Made by a program: the position numbers and the translations under genes. A stretch of DNA of 64,000 nt from the NCBI RefSeq assembly GCF_001562415.1, contig NZ_LOEE01000030.1:62001-126000 (forward strand), in the 5' to 3' direction. This document shows positions 44,104 through 53,626 of this stretch, piece after piece. This DNA is from Thermotalea metallivorans (GTDB lineage Bacteria; Bacillota; Clostridia; Peptostreptococcales; Thermotaleaceae). The notes beneath the pieces are model-generated. The model had not been told where the DNA came from and made no database searches. It saw nothing but the letters and a program-made list of their open reading frames with translations. Every line of letters begins with the position of its first letter. The first letter of the stretch is position 1.

Positions 44104-45423
44104 ATGTTTGAAGGATCTTATGAAAATATTATTTCGGAGGTATCCCCCCAGAGTATTGCCGAAAACATAGGCATTCAAAAAGGAGACGTCCTCCTTAAGA
44201 TTAACGGACAACCCATTGAAGACATCATTGAATATATGTTTTATATTGCCGATGAGTATCTGGAAATAGAGATAAAGAAATCCGATGGCAAGGTGAAAAC
44301 ATATAAGATATATAAAGAATACGATGAGGATTTGGGCATTATTTTTGAAAACCCAATTATTGATAAAGCAAAAAGCTGTAGAAACCAATGCATTTTTTGT
44401 TTCATCGATCAACTGCCGCCCCATATGAGGGAAACTTTGTATTTTAAGGACGATGACTCTCGGTTGTCCTTTCTACAGGGAAATTTTATTACGTTAACGA
44501 ACATGTCTGATGAAGATATAGAAAAAATTATCAGGTATCGCATTAGTCCCATCAATGTTTCTATTCATACCACAGATCCGGATCTGAGGGTCAGGATGCT
44601 GAATAACAAAAGGGCAGGCAATATTTATGAGCGTCTTCAAAAGCTTACGAAGGCAGGCATCAGGATCAACGGGCAGATTGTACTTTGTCCCCATGTAAAC
44701 GACGGGGAAAATCTAGATCGTACGATAGGGGACCTGGCATCCTTATATCCATCTTTGGAAAGTGTAGCTGTCGTGCCTGTGGGCGTCACCCGTTTTCGTG
44801 AAAATTTGTATCCTCTGGAGACCTATCGTGAAGATACTGCCAGGAAAGTGATTGAACAAATAGAAAACTGGCAGCAGAAACTTTATGGAAAAATCCATAC
44901 CCGGTTTGTATTTTTATCTGATGAGTTTTATGTGATTGCCAAAAAAACACTGCCTCCCTATGAGGCCTATGAGGATTTTCTGCAAATTGAAAATGGTGTT
45001 GGTCTTATGGCCATGTTTGCCCATGAGTTTTATGACAGATTGCAAGAAATTCCTTTCATAGAAGCCCATGGAAAAGAAATCGCCGTAGTGACAGGGGTAT
45101 CTGCCGCACCCTTTATATCAAGGCTGTGCAAGGAGATTGAAAAAAGGATAAAAAATTTAAGAATTGATGTTTATCCCATAGAAAACCATTTCTTCGGGAC
45201 CACCATCACAGTGGCAGGATTGGTTACGGGGCAGGATATTATCAAACAGTTGAAGGATAAGGAGTTAGGAGAAAAAATGATAATTCCGGAGTCCATGTTA
45301 AAGGCCGGAGAAACGATTTTTTTAGATGATGTAACGGTAGAAGATTTGGAGAGGGAATTGCATGTAAAAATTGTTGTTTCAAAGGTTAGCGGCAGAAGTT
45401 TTGTTGACAAAATTTTAGAATAA
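44104..45423 (+). CDS. DUF512 family radical-SAM/PDZ protein
   Basis: 439 residues. An N-terminal PDZ-like domain (about 1-75; [20 protein letters not shown]) is followed by a radical-SAM-like region with the cluster-binding motif CRNQCIFCF (CxxxCxxC, about residues 92-100) and then the DUF512 domain with VTGVSAAPF. Family members precede der in many Clostridia; the substrate is unknown. TATAAT at 44055-44060 may be its -10. ATG 44104 lies after TAGGTG. der follows 22 bases later. Confidence 0.9.
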   Translation: MFEGSYENIISEVSPQSIAENIGIQKGDVLLKINGQPIEDIIEYMFYIADEYLEIEIKKSDGKVKTYKIYKEYDEDLGIIFENPIIDKAKSCRNQCIFCFIDQLPPHMRETLYFKDDDSRLSFLQGNFITLTNMSDEDIEKIIRYRISPINVSIHTTDPDLRVRMLNNKRAGNIYERLQKLTKAGIRINGQIVLCPHVNDGENLDRTIGDLASLYPSLESVAVVPVGVTRFRENLYPLETYREDTARKVIEQIENWQQKLYGKIHTRFVFLSDEFYVIAKKTLPPYEAYEDFLQIENGVGLMAMFAHEFYDRLQEIPFIEAHGKEIAVVTGVSAAPFISRLCKEIEKRIKNLRIDVYPIENHFFGTTITVAGLVTGQDIIKQLKDKELGEKMIIPESMLKAGETIFLDDVTVEDLERELHVKIVVSKVSGRSFVDKILE

Positions 45424-45445
45424 CGCTAATACTGGAGGGATTGTA

Positions 45446-46768
45446 ATGGCAAAGCCAATTGTAGCAGTTGTTGGCAGACCCAACGTGGGAAAATCAACTT
45501 TTTTTAATCGAATTGCAGGAAAAAGGATTTCCATTGTGGAAGATCAGCCTGGAGTCACTAGGGATAGAATCTATACGGAAGCAGAATGGTTAAATATCCC
45601 CTTTACGATGATTGATACCGGTGGAATTGAACCCGATACAAAGGATATTATATTGTCGCAGATGAGAAAACAGGCTGAAATTGCTATTGAGACGGCCGAT
45701 GTCATCGTCTTTATGGTGGATGGCAAAGAGGGATTGACGGCCGCCGATCAAGATGTTGCCAATATGCTGAGAAAAACAAAAAAACCTGTATTGCTGGTGG
45801 CAAACAAGGTAGATACAAAGGATTTACCCGATACATTTTATGATTTTTATCAGCTGGGATTAGGGGAACCTATGGCCATATCTTCGGCAAACGGCCTTGG
45901 GCTGGGTGATTTGCTGGACGAAATTGTTGCCAGATTTCCGAAACAGCAGGAAGATATTTATGAGGAGGATACAATCAAAGTAGCAGTAATCGGCAAACCA
46001 AACGTAGGAAAATCTTCAATTATCAATACGATTTTGGGAGAAGAACGGGTGATTGTCAGCGATATTGCCGGTACCACCCGAGACGCCATTGATACGCCTT
46101 TTACCCATGGGGAAGATAAATATGTTTTTATTGATACGGCAGGGATCAGAAGAAAAAGCAGAATCAATGAGAACATTGAGAAATATAGTGTGATCAGGTC
46201 ACTTACAGCCATAGAGCGGGCGGATGTGTGTCTGTTGGTGATCGATGCATCAGAGGGTGTTACAGAACAAGACACAAAAATTGCAGGATATGCTCATGAA
46301 CAGGGAAAGGCAACCATTATTGTAGTGAACAAATGGGATATCATTGAGAAGGATACGCGCACCATGAATCGATATATCAAGGATATTCGGGATCGCTTGG
46401 CTTTTATGTTGTATGCGCCCATTTTGTTTGTTTCGGCGAAAACTAAGCAAAGAATTCATCAAATCCTTGAAATGGTCAAATTTGTATCCAATCAACATGC
46501 CATGCGGGTGCAAACGGGAATGTTAAACGATGTCATCGGGGAGGCCACCCTATTAAATCAGCCGCCGTCCGACAAGGGCAAGAGATTAAAGATATACTAT
46601 GCAACTCAGACTGCTGTACGGCCGCCTAAATTTATTATCTTTATCAATGACCGGGAATTGGCTCATTTTTCGTATACAAGATATCTGGAAAACAAAATAC
46701 GTGAGGCCTTTGGTTTTGAGGGAACACCTATTTGGATTGAGTATAGGGAAAAAGGTGGGGATGAGTAA
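45446..46768 (+). CDS. der: Ribosome biogenesis GTPase Der (EngA)
   Basis: Double-GTPase needed for 50S subunit assembly. First G domain GRPNVGKST (residues 10-18), second G domain GKPNVGKSS (about 183-191), each with NKxD-type motifs (NKVD, NKWD), and a C-terminal KH-like domain that ends [12 protein letters not shown]. 440 residues, normal. ATG 45446 has GGAGG upstream. Its stop overlaps the plsY start by one base. Confidence 0.97.
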   Translation: MAKPIVAVVGRPNVGKSTFFNRIAGKRISIVEDQPGVTRDRIYTEAEWLNIPFTMIDTGGIEPDTKDIILSQMRKQAEIAIETADVIVFMVDGKEGLTAADQDVANMLRKTKKPVLLVANKVDTKDLPDTFYDFYQLGLGEPMAISSANGLGLGDLLDEIVARFPKQQEDIYEEDTIKVAVIGKPNVGKSSIINTILGEERVIVSDIAGTTRDAIDTPFTHGEDKYVFIDTAGIRRKSRINENIEKYSVIRSLTAIERADVCLLVIDASEGVTEQDTKIAGYAHEQGKATIIVVNKWDIIEKDTRTMNRYIKDIRDRLAFMLYAPILFVSAKTKQRIHQILEMVKFVSNQHAMRVQTGMLNDVIGEATLLNQPPSDKGKRLKIYYATQTAVRPPKFIIFINDRELAHFSYTRYLENKIREAFGFEGTPIWIEYREKGGDE

Positions 46769-47361
46769 TGTTGTGGAAGGTATTGGCAGTGATTTTAAGC
46801 TATTTTATTGGGAATTTTTCTACTTCTATCATTGTATCTAAGCTTTGGGCAGGTATCGACATCAGAAAATACGGGAGCGGCAATGCGGGGGCAACCAATG
46901 TGCTCAGAACTTTAGGATTGAAGGCAGGACTGGTTACCTTTGTGGGTGATGCCCTAAAGGCCATTCTTTCAGTATGGCTTGGCGATAAGTTGGGTGGTGA
47001 AAATGTTGCGTTACTTTGCGGTATTGCCGTAGTCATGGGACATAATTGGCCTCTTCTTTTAGGTTTTAAGGGCGGTAAAGGAATTGCATCTTCCATTGGC
47101 GTAGGTTTGTATGTACATCCTATGGTGGCGATCATTTGCATCGCCATTGGGATCTTGATTGTTGCAAAAACAAAATATGTATCCCTGGGCTCTGTAGTGG
47201 CAATCAGTTTGCTGCCGATCCTATTGTTGTTTGTTCAATTCAAGCTCTTTTTGTTCGGTTTGGCGTTAGCAGCCATGGCAATTTACAGGCACAGGGAAAA
47301 TATTGACAGACTGCTCAAGGGAACGGAGCCAAAATTGGGACAGAAATCAAGAATTAAATAA
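46768..47361 (+). CDS. plsY: Acyl-phosphate glycerol-3-phosphate acyltransferase PlsY
   Basis: Membrane enzyme that makes lysophosphatidic acid from acyl-phosphate and glycerol 3-phosphate. 197 residues, about five membrane segments. The three motifs of the family are present: GSGNAGATNVLR, GHNWPLLLGFKGGKGIAS and the later GSV region with KYVSLGSVVA. It overlaps der by one base (TAATG) and precedes gpsA, whose product makes its substrate, a sensible pairing. Confidence 0.96.
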   Translation: MLWKVLAVILSYFIGNFSTSIIVSKLWAGIDIRKYGSGNAGATNVLRTLGLKAGLVTFVGDALKAILSVWLGDKLGGENVALLCGIAVVMGHNWPLLLGFKGGKGIASSIGVGLYVHPMVAIICIAIGILIVAKTKYVSLGSVVAISLLPILLLFVQFKLFLFGLALAAMAIYRHRENIDRLLKGTEPKLGQKSRIK

Positions 47362-47380
47362 TCTCAAAGGGGGCCTTTTG

Positions 47381-48409
47381 ATGAAGTCAAATATTTGTGT
47401 GATCGGGGCAGGAAGCTGGGGTACTGCCTTATCTATTTCTTTAGCCAAGAAAGGCCACAATATCAATTTGTGGATGCGAAGGGAAGAACAGTGGCTGAAA
47501 ATGCAGGAGACAAGGGAGAATATCAAGTATCTTCCAGGAGTCCTTTTGCCGGATAATATAAAACTGCATCATAATATTCACAAAGCTCTGGAAAATGCAG
47601 ATGTGATTTTGCTGACAGTTTCATCTCAAGGGGTAAGACAGACAATCTGTCAGGCAAAAGCTTCCATAGGGAATCATCAAATAATAGTAAATGCAGCAAA
47701 GGGTTTAGAGAATGCCACGCTGCTTCGCATTTCTGAGGTGGTTTCCCAGGAACTGCCTCAAAACCCCTATGCAGTTTTGTCAGGGCCATCCCATGCCGAG
47801 GAGGTATGCAGGGATATGCCTACTACTTTGGTGGTGGCATCCCATAAAAAAAGTACGGCGGAATATGTACAGGATATATTTATCTCTCCTAAACTGAGAG
47901 TATATACAAATCCTGATGTAATTGGGGTAGAACTTGGCGGGGCATTGAAGAATGTGATTGCCCTTGGGGCTGGTATATCCGATGGATTGGGATTCGGAGA
48001 CAACGCAAAAGCAGCTCTAATGACAAGGGGAATTCGAGAAATTGCAAGGCTTGGACAGGTTATGGGAGCGGATATTGCTACTTTTGCGGGGTTGTCAGGC
48101 ATTGGGGATTTGATTGTAACATGCACCAGCATGCACAGCAGAAATAGAAGATGCGGTATCCAGATCGGACAAGGAAAGAAGCTTGAAGAGGCTACACAAT
48201 CTATCGGAATGGTGGTGGAAGGGGTCGTCACAACCAAAGTGGCTTATGAGCTATCGAAAAAATATAATGTAGAAATGCCTATCACCGCAGAAATATATAA
48301 AATTCTCTATGAAAATAAAGATGTGAAAGAGGCTGTGGTAAATTTGATGATGAGAAGTCGAACCCATGAAATGGAAGAAATTGTAGCAAATAAACATATT
48401 GAATGGTAA
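47381..48409 (+). CDS. gpsA: Glycerol-3-phosphate dehydrogenase [NAD(P)+]
   Basis: Cytosolic enzyme that reduces dihydroxyacetone phosphate to glycerol 3-phosphate for phospholipid synthesis. N-terminal dinucleotide motif GAGSWGTALSISLA (about 8-21); catalytic lysine block GGALKNVIALGAGISDGLGFGDNAKAAL; 342 residues. ATG 47381 with AAAGGGGG upstream gives the proper N-terminus; the open frame overlaps plsY. Followed by a terminator. Confidence 0.97.
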   Translation: MKSNICVIGAGSWGTALSISLAKKGHNINLWMRREEQWLKMQETRENIKYLPGVLLPDNIKLHHNIHKALENADVILLTVSSQGVRQTICQAKASIGNHQIIVNAAKGLENATLLRISEVVSQELPQNPYAVLSGPSHAEEVCRDMPTTLVVASHKKSTAEYVQDIFISPKLRVYTNPDVIGVELGGALKNVIALGAGISDGLGFGDNAKAALMTRGIREIARLGQVMGADIATFAGLSGIGDLIVTCTSMHSRNRRCGIQIGQGKKLEEATQSIGMVVEGVVTTKVAYELSKKYNVEMPITAEIYKILYENKDVKEAVVNLMMRSRTHEMEEIVANKHIEW

Positions 48410-48428
48410 ATATGAATAGAATCTTTGC

Positions 48429-48466
48429 AAAGATACCTAGAACAAAAATAGGTATCTTTATTTTTG
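48429..48466 (+). terminator. Terminator after gpsA
   Basis: AAAGATACCTA at 48429-48439 pairs perfectly with TAGGTATCTTT at 48449-48459, then ATTTTTG. Confidence 0.9.
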
Positions 48467-48500
48467 CAATGGAAAATACTTTTGTTCTTTATGAGGGATG

Positions 48501-48529
48501 TCATATTATGATTTGGCTCGTCATATATA
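48501..48529 (+). promoter_or_regulatory. Sigma-E promoter of spoIVA
   Basis: TCATATT at 48501-48507, 14 bases, CATATATA at 48522-48529. The -35 is a full match to KMATATT and the -10 matches six of eight bases of CATACAHT. spoIVA is sigma-E dependent in Bacillus. Confidence 0.65.
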
Positions 48530-48625
48530 TATAGTGTTAATACAGTCCCATAGGAGGGATGGACATTCATAATTATTTTATATATTTTTATATAAAATTT
48601 TATTATTAAAGGAGGGAAAAAAGCA

Positions 48626-50104
48626 GTGGAACGATTTGATATATATAAAGATATTGCAGATCGAACCCAGGGCGATATTTACATAGGAGTTGTAGGTCCG
48701 GTGCGAACAGGAAAATCAACGTTCATCAAAAGATTTATGGATTTATTGGTGCTGCCCAACATGGAAAACTCATATCGGAAGGAAAGGGCAAAGGATGAAT
48801 TGCCTCAAAGTGGTGCCGGGAAAACCATTATGACCACTGAACCTAAATTTATTCCAAACGAGGCCGTGGAACTGACCTTAAAGGATAATGCAAAATTTAA
48901 GGTACGGCTGGTGGATTGTGTGGGATATTTGGTCAAGGGAGCCCTCGGACATCAAGAAAACGGAAAACCAAGGATGGTTACAACACCATGGTATGAGAAG
49001 GAAATTCCCTTTGAGGAAGCTGCTGAAATAGGAACAAAGAAAGTGATTACAGACCACTCCACCATCGGCTTGGTTGTAACCACTGACGGCAGCATTACGG
49101 AAATTCCGCGGGAAGATTATGTGGAAGCGGAAGAAAGGGTAGTAAAAGAGCTGAAAGAATTGAATAAACCTTTTATCATGATCTTAAACTCTACAAATCC
49201 TTCATCGGAAGATGTTCTCAAATTAAGGGGCCAATTGGAGAGCAAATATTCCGTGCCGGTGGTGGCTGCAGATTGTGCAAGGATGAGCATGGAAAATGTA
49301 AATGAGATCTTAGAAAACGTATTGTTTGAATTCCCTATTCAAGAGATCAATATCACACTGCCCGGTTGGGTGGAAGGCCTTGAAAACAGCCATTGGCTCA
49401 AAAATAAGATTGTTACTTCCGTAAAGCAGTGGGCAAAGGATGTAAAGAAAATCAATGATGTGCGAGAAGCAGTTAGTAAATTCATGGAAGAGGAAGTAAT
49501 CTCTGAGGCTGTTCTCCATGATATTAAGCTGGGCGAAGGGATTGCCCATATCCAAATGAAAACAAAGGAAGGCCTATTCTATCATATACTGGAGGAGGTA
49601 ACAGGCTATCGCATTGAAGGAGATCATCAATTGTTGGGGTTAATCAAAGAATTTTCTAGGGCAAAGAAGGAATATGACAAGGTCGAAAAGGCATTGAAAG
49701 ATGTGAAGGAAACGGGGTACGGCTTGGTACCGCCAAGCTTAGAAGAGTTAGAACTGGAAGAACCGGAAATCTTCAGACACGGCAATCGTTTCGGTGTAAA
49801 GCTAAGAGCCAATGCCCCTTCTTTACACCTGATCAGGGCAGATATTGCCACAGAAGTTTCCCCAATCGTAGGAACAGAAAAGCAAAGCGAGGAACTTTTA
49901 AAATACCTGTTGGATGAATTCCAGTCAGATCCCACGAAGATTTGGCAAACCAATATGTTTGGAAAATCTCTTCATGATTTGGTGAAGGAACAACTTCAAA
50001 ACAAGTTGTTTATGATGCCCGAGGATGCGAGGAACAAAATGCAGCGAACACTTCAGAAAATTATCAATGAGGGAAGCGGCGGCTTGATTTGTATTATCCT
50101 TTAG
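48626..50104 (+). CDS. spoIVA: Stage IV sporulation protein A (spore coat ATPase)
   Basis: ATPase that polymerises on the forespore surface as the base layer of the coat. 492 residues. Walker A GPVRTGKST at 24-32, then the TGxxT-like TTEPKFIPNEAVEL and VRLVDCVGYLVKGA; the strongly conserved C-terminus GSGGLICIIL, needed for outer-membrane docking through SpoVM in Bacillus, is intact. Start is GTG 48626 after AAAGGAGGG. Own sigma-E-type promoter and terminator, so a single-gene unit. Confidence 0.97.
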   Translation: MERFDIYKDIADRTQGDIYIGVVGPVRTGKSTFIKRFMDLLVLPNMENSYRKERAKDELPQSGAGKTIMTTEPKFIPNEAVELTLKDNAKFKVRLVDCVGYLVKGALGHQENGKPRMVTTPWYEKEIPFEEAAEIGTKKVITDHSTIGLVVTTDGSITEIPREDYVEAEERVVKELKELNKPFIMILNSTNPSSEDVLKLRGQLESKYSVPVVAADCARMSMENVNEILENVLFEFPIQEINITLPGWVEGLENSHWLKNKIVTSVKQWAKDVKKINDVREAVSKFMEEEVISEAVLHDIKLGEGIAHIQMKTKEGLFYHILEEVTGYRIEGDHQLLGLIKEFSRAKKEYDKVEKALKDVKETGYGLVPPSLEELELEEPEIFRHGNRFGVKLRANAPSLHLIRADIATEVSPIVGTEKQSEELLKYLLDEFQSDPTKIWQTNMFGKSLHDLVKEQLQNKLFMMPEDARNKMQRTLQKIINEGSGGLICIIL

Positions 50105-50112
50105 GATGAAAG

Positions 50113-50150
50113 GCATAGATAGGATAGAACCTGTCTATGCTTTATTTATT
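50113..50150 (+). terminator. Terminator after spoIVA
   Basis: GCATAGATAGG at 50113-50123 pairs with CCTGTCTATGC at 50130-50140 (one G-U), then TTTATTTATT. Confidence 0.85.
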
Positions 50151-50272
50151 CTGATTTTCTAAAAAATATAAAAAAACTACTTGAAAATTATCTGCAATTG
50201 TTTTATAATGTAATATGTCTGAAAAAACATCTGATTTACGGTTGTTACAATAAAAGGTTTCATACACTTCGT

Positions 50273-50349
50273 CTGGGTGTGGCGCAGTTTGGTAGCGCGC
50301 TAGAATGGGGTTCTAGAGGCCCCGGGTTCAAGTCCCGGCACTCAGACCA
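50273..50349 (+). tRNA. tRNA-Pro (anticodon GGG)
   Basis: 77 bases with encoded CCA. Acceptor stem CTGGGTG / CACTCAG (one G-U), D stem GCGC / GCGC, anticodon stem CTAGA / TCTAG around ATGGGGT (anticodon GGG), T stem CCGGG / CCCGG with TTCAAGT loop. All four arms pair. Confidence 0.95.
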
Positions 50350-50357
50350 ATCAAGTC

Positions 50358-50398
50358 AACATTAAAGCTATGACAACAATCATAGCTTTAATGTTTTT
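50358..50398 (+). terminator. Terminator of tRNA-Pro
   Basis: A perfect 16-base stem: left arm 50358-50373 (AACATTAAAGCTATGA) and right arm 50380-50395, followed by TTTTG. It starts nine bases after the tRNA. Confidence 0.92.
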
Positions 50399-50453
50399 GT
50401 TGATGTATGTTTTGGGTGCCAACGGGTTTATGGTAAAAGGAGTGATGAGAGGG

Positions 50454-50837
50454 ATGGATATCGGATATTTGTTGGATATATTGTGGATGCTTTTTGCCAT
50501 TTCTGTCATAGGTTATCTGCTGTGTGTTTTCAAGGAAAAATACTATTTATGGCATAATAAGATACTGATTGACAGCAAAGGAATTACAGAAGAGCATATC
50601 AATGAAATAGATACAAATTATTTCAGGGTAGGCAATGTAGAGATGATGGCCGGTGATGAAATTAAAATTTATTTCAACAACAAAAGCAAGTTAAGAGGAA
50701 TTGTGCTGGGCGCAAAAATCCAAGAAAACAGTTTATTGATTATTACACCAAAGGATACCGTCGAAATGGTGGAGTTGAAAAATATTAAATCTTTTAAAAT
50801 TATCAATAAGTATGGAAAACTATTCAATCGATTTTAG
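50454..50837 (+). CDS. Small membrane protein of unknown function
   Basis: Not recognised. From ATG 50454 it has 127 residues: one strong hydrophobic segment (about 6-26, LDILWMLFAISVIGYLLCVF) and a soluble part with DEIKIYFNN, GIVLGAKIQENSLLIITP. The open frame reaches back to ATG 50370, but that would place its first codons inside the tRNA-Pro terminator stem, so a later start is likely; AAAAGGAG at 50436-50443 is in reach of ATG 50454. Other in-frame ATGs at 50391, 50403 and 50430 exist. It ends directly at a short hairpin. Confidence 0.6.
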   Translation: MDIGYLLDILWMLFAISVIGYLLCVFKEKYYLWHNKILIDSKGITEEHINEIDTNYFRVGNVEMMAGDEIKIYFNNKSKLRGIVLGAKIQENSLLIITPKDTVEMVELKNIKSFKIINKYGKLFNRF

Positions 50838-50856
50838 ACTACGAGGGGGTAGTTTT
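50838..50856 (+). terminator. Short terminator after the small membrane protein
   Basis: ACTAC at 50838-50842 pairs with GTAGT at 50849-50853, then TTT. The stem is short. A near copy lies at 51009-51032. Confidence 0.5.
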
Positions 50857-50860
50857 AGCT

Positions 50861-51003
50861 TGTAGACAAACCCTTGAGATTTGGCTTCCTGTTCAGACCT
50901 GCCCCGCTTTTCTAAATAAAAATTACGGAAAAAAAGCGGCTTGCTGATTCGCTACGAAGGCTAAATCTCAGGGGTTCTTACTTATCCCATTACTTTTTCT
51001 ACA
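50861..51003. repeat. Nested palindromic element of about 143 bases
   Basis: Three nested pairs share one centre: TGTAGA (50861-50866) with TCTACA (50998-51003); the arm 50869-50888 with 50956-50976, about 17 of 20 bases paired; and CCGCTTTT (50904-50911) with AAAAGCGG (50932-50939). It has no coding potential. It could be a MITE-like insert or a structured RNA. Confidence 0.6.
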
Positions 51004-51008
51004 GACTG

Positions 51009-51032
51009 GACTACTAGGGGTAGTCTTTTTTT
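51009..51032 (+). terminator. Strong terminator right of the palindromic element
   Basis: GACTAC at 51009-51014 pairs with GTAGTC at 51020-51025, followed by seven T. It looks like a copy of the hairpin at 50838-50856. Confidence 0.75.
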
Positions 51033-51159
51033 ATGCAGAAGGTTGGGACTCCAATACTAAGTTAAAATTAATGGGATTTCGTTGAAGGAAATATGGTGCC
51101 CATGAAGAATTATTAGAATGTATGTCAATCATTAAAATGACGCAGTAGGTGAAGAAACT

Positions 51160-52425
51160 TTGGGAAAAAAAGATGGTAAAGGCCGAAAGAAGCGAAATAA
51201 ATTTTATTATTTTTTCTTTGGAATAGTGATTTTATACTTGTTGGTAAAATTTATACCTGTTGTCATGTCTACTACAATAGAAACGGATATTGTGAAATTT
51301 GGCAACATTCAAGTGGTTCATCAACTGAATTGCTATGTGATTAGAAATGAGAAAGTGGTAAAATCAAATCATGAGGGCAGTATCAAATATTTTGTGCAAG
51401 ACGGAGAAAAAGTAGAAAAAGGGTACAAGATTACGGAGATATATAAAGACACCGTTGATCAAACCACCAGAAAGAAGCTGGAGATTATCAATCAGAGAAT
51501 TGAAAGTTTAAATGAAAACAAGGAAAATTTATTTGAGCATGACGTGCAGAAGTTGGAAAGAGATATAAATAAATTAATTCATGACTTGAAAGAATATAAA
51601 GAGAAAGAGGAATTTATAAAAGTTGAGGAACTGAAGAAGGAATTAAATAACAAACTGGAGAAAAAAAGAATTATTGCTGGAGATAAAAGTTTCGCCGGAA
51701 AAAATTTAGAAGCGTTGAAACAAGAACAGCAGCAGTTGGAAATGAAACTGAATCATGCCATTGTGACGGTAGTTAGTCCGGAATCCGGCATGATCAGTTA
51801 CTACATAGATGGATATGAAGAAATTCTGAATCCCATGAATATGGTTGCAATTCAATTTGAAGAGTTAAAGCAGCGGCGAAGTCAGGTCATGGACCTGCGG
51901 CGGGAAAAGGTCATCAGTGGACAACCCCTGTTTAAAGTTGTAGATAATAATGTGTGGTATTTGGTTGCTTGGGTTGAAAAAGATCTTGTGAGCAGCTATA
52001 AGGCAGGAAAAAAAGTGACGATAAAATTCCCCAAAGATCAAATCACAGGTGAGATTTTTAAAGTTATTGAAAACGATGAAAATGGAATGATTATTTTTAA
52101 AATGGACGAATTTATAGAGGATTTTCATAGAATCCGAAATATCCAAGCAGAAGCGATAGTCGTCAACTATGAGGGCTTGAAGATTCATAATGACAGCATC
52201 ATAGAACGAGATGGGAAAAAAGGCGTTTTTGTGGTGGATGTCAGTAGATTTGCCCGTTTTAAACCCATAAAAGTTATTGGTTATGATGATGCATATACGA
52301 TCATTCAAAACAATATTTTCTATGAAAAAGAAGGAGAGGATGTCAAAGCCGTAGAAACGGTAAAATTATATGATGAAGTTCTGAGAAATGCTTCTAGGAT
52401 AAAGGAAGGGCAATTCGTCTATTAA
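51160..52425 (+). CDS. HlyD-like membrane-anchored protein upstream of sepF
   Basis: 421 residues. A basic cytoplasmic tail (1-15), one membrane segment (about 16-36), a biotinyl-lipoyl-like half motif (NHEGSIKYFVQDGEKVEKGYKI), a long coiled coil (about 100-205), the second half motif (VVSPESGMISYYIDGYEEIL) and a beta barrel region. This is the order of HlyD-type adaptor proteins of efflux or secretion systems, but no ABC or RND partner is near. Similar genes stand next to sepF in Clostridia, as I recall, so a divisome or envelope role is possible. Start is TTG 51160 with TAGGTGAAG upstream. Confidence 0.75.
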   Translation: MGKKDGKGRKKRNKFYYFFFGIVILYLLVKFIPVVMSTTIETDIVKFGNIQVVHQLNCYVIRNEKVVKSNHEGSIKYFVQDGEKVEKGYKITEIYKDTVDQTTRKKLEIINQRIESLNENKENLFEHDVQKLERDINKLIHDLKEYKEKEEFIKVEELKKELNNKLEKKRIIAGDKSFAGKNLEALKQEQQQLEMKLNHAIVTVVSPESGMISYYIDGYEEILNPMNMVAIQFEELKQRRSQVMDLRREKVISGQPLFKVVDNNVWYLVAWVEKDLVSSYKAGKKVTIKFPKDQITGEIFKVIENDENGMIIFKMDEFIEDFHRIRNIQAEAIVVNYEGLKIHNDSIIERDGKKGVFVVDVSRFARFKPIKVIGYDDAYTIIQNNIFYEKEGEDVKAVETVKLYDEVLRNASRIKEGQFVY

Positions 52426-52452
52426 TTCGTAGAATTGTTAAGGAGGTAAAGA

Positions 52453-53148
52453 ATGTCGTATATCAAAGACAATATCATGGATATAGAAAAAGAAATTCAA
52501 GAAATATGTCATCGTATGGGCAGAGCACCAAAAGAGGTTCAATTAATTGCCGTTACGAAAACAATAGATACAGAACGCATTCGTGAAGCCATCGTCCATG
52601 GAATTACGGATGTAGGAGAAAATAAGGTTCAGGAGATTCTGAGCAAATACGATGGTGTAAAAAATGTTCGATGGCATATGATTGGACATTTGCAGACCAA
52701 CAAGGTAAAATATATCATTGATAAAGTTCAATTGATTCATTCCTTGGATCGATTCCATTTGGCAGAGGAAATTAACAAAAGGGCAAAGCAGATAAATCGG
52801 ATTATGGATGTGCTGGTTCAAGTAAATATTGCCCAAGAAGAAACAAAGTTTGGGATTGATGCAAAGAATGTCTATGAATTTATTGAACAAATTCGTGGGC
52901 TGGAGCATATTCGGATCCAGGGGTTGATGGCCATGGCACCTTTTGTAGATGACCCTGAGGAAGTAAGAATTTATTTTAGAAAAATGAAGCAGCTATTTGA
53001 TGAAATAAAGGAAAGAAATATACCAGGTGTTGAAATGAAGTATTTATCCATGGGAATGACCAACGATTATAAAGTGGCAATTGAAGAAGGATCCAATATG
53101 ATTCGCATAGGAACCGGAATTTTCGGGAAAAGAAATTACCAAAAATAG
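52453..53148 (+). CDS. yggS: PLP homeostasis protein (YggS/PLPBP family)
   Basis: Pyridoxal-phosphate-binding TIM-barrel protein that buffers PLP in the cell. The PLP lysine is Lys36 in LIAVTKTID; IQGLMAMAPFVDD and MGMTNDYKVAIEEGSNMIRIGTGIFG are the family blocks. 231 residues. ATG 52453 has AAGGAGG upstream. In Bacillus the homologue ylmE also stands right before sepF. Confidence 0.95.
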   Translation: MSYIKDNIMDIEKEIQEICHRMGRAPKEVQLIAVTKTIDTERIREAIVHGITDVGENKVQEILSKYDGVKNVRWHMIGHLQTNKVKYIIDKVQLIHSLDRFHLAEEINKRAKQINRIMDVLVQVNIAQEETKFGIDAKNVYEFIEQIRGLEHIRIQGLMAMAPFVDDPEEVRIYFRKMKQLFDEIKERNIPGVEMKYLSMGMTNDYKVAIEEGSNMIRIGTGIFGKRNYQK

Positions 53149-53170
53149 CAAGAGATGAGGGGGACGAGCG

Positions 53171-53608
53171 ATGTCAGGCAAGTTTATCGATAAAGTAAAA
53201 TATTTTATGGGTTTGGATGACTATGAGGAAGCAGCAGAGGAGGTTATGGAAAATCATGCCCATGAAGAAGATGTGGTATCGATTGCCAATAAAAAAAATA
53301 GAGTGGTAAATATCCATACAACAACCCAGATGAAGGTAATTGTTTGTGAACCCAGCGAATTCGAAGAGGCGCCGGGCATTGTGGACAATTTAAAGAGCAG
53401 GAAGCCTGTTGTCATTAATTTGGAAAATCTGGATCAAGAGGTAGCAAAGAAGATTTTTGATTTCCTAAACGGTGCAGTATATGCGCTGGATGGAAATATA
53501 CAAAAGGTATCTAAGGGGATTTTTATTCTTGCACCCAATAATGTCGATATTTCCGGAAACATTCGGGAAGAATTAAAAAATAAGGGCATTTTTCCTTGGC
53601 AAAAATAA
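53171..53608 (+). CDS. sepF: Cell division protein SepF
   Basis: Membrane-binding division protein that polymerises into rings and ties FtsZ to the membrane. 145 residues: an N-terminal amphipathic helix (FIDKVKYFMGLDDYEE), a linker and the SepF domain with KSRKPVVINLENLDQEVAKKIFDFLNGA split here as consecutive blocks. Since no ftsA is in the dcw cluster, SepF may be the main FtsZ anchor. ATG 53171 after GGGGG. Operon with yggS, yggT, ylmH and divIVA. Confidence 0.95.
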   Translation: MSGKFIDKVKYFMGLDDYEEAAEEVMENHAHEEDVVSIANKKNRVVNIHTTTQMKVIVCEPSEFEEAPGIVDNLKSRKPVVINLENLDQEVAKKIFDFLNGAVYALDGNIQKVSKGIFILAPNNVDISGNIREELKNKGIFPWQK

Positions 53609-53626
53609 ATTTTGGACGGTGAAACA

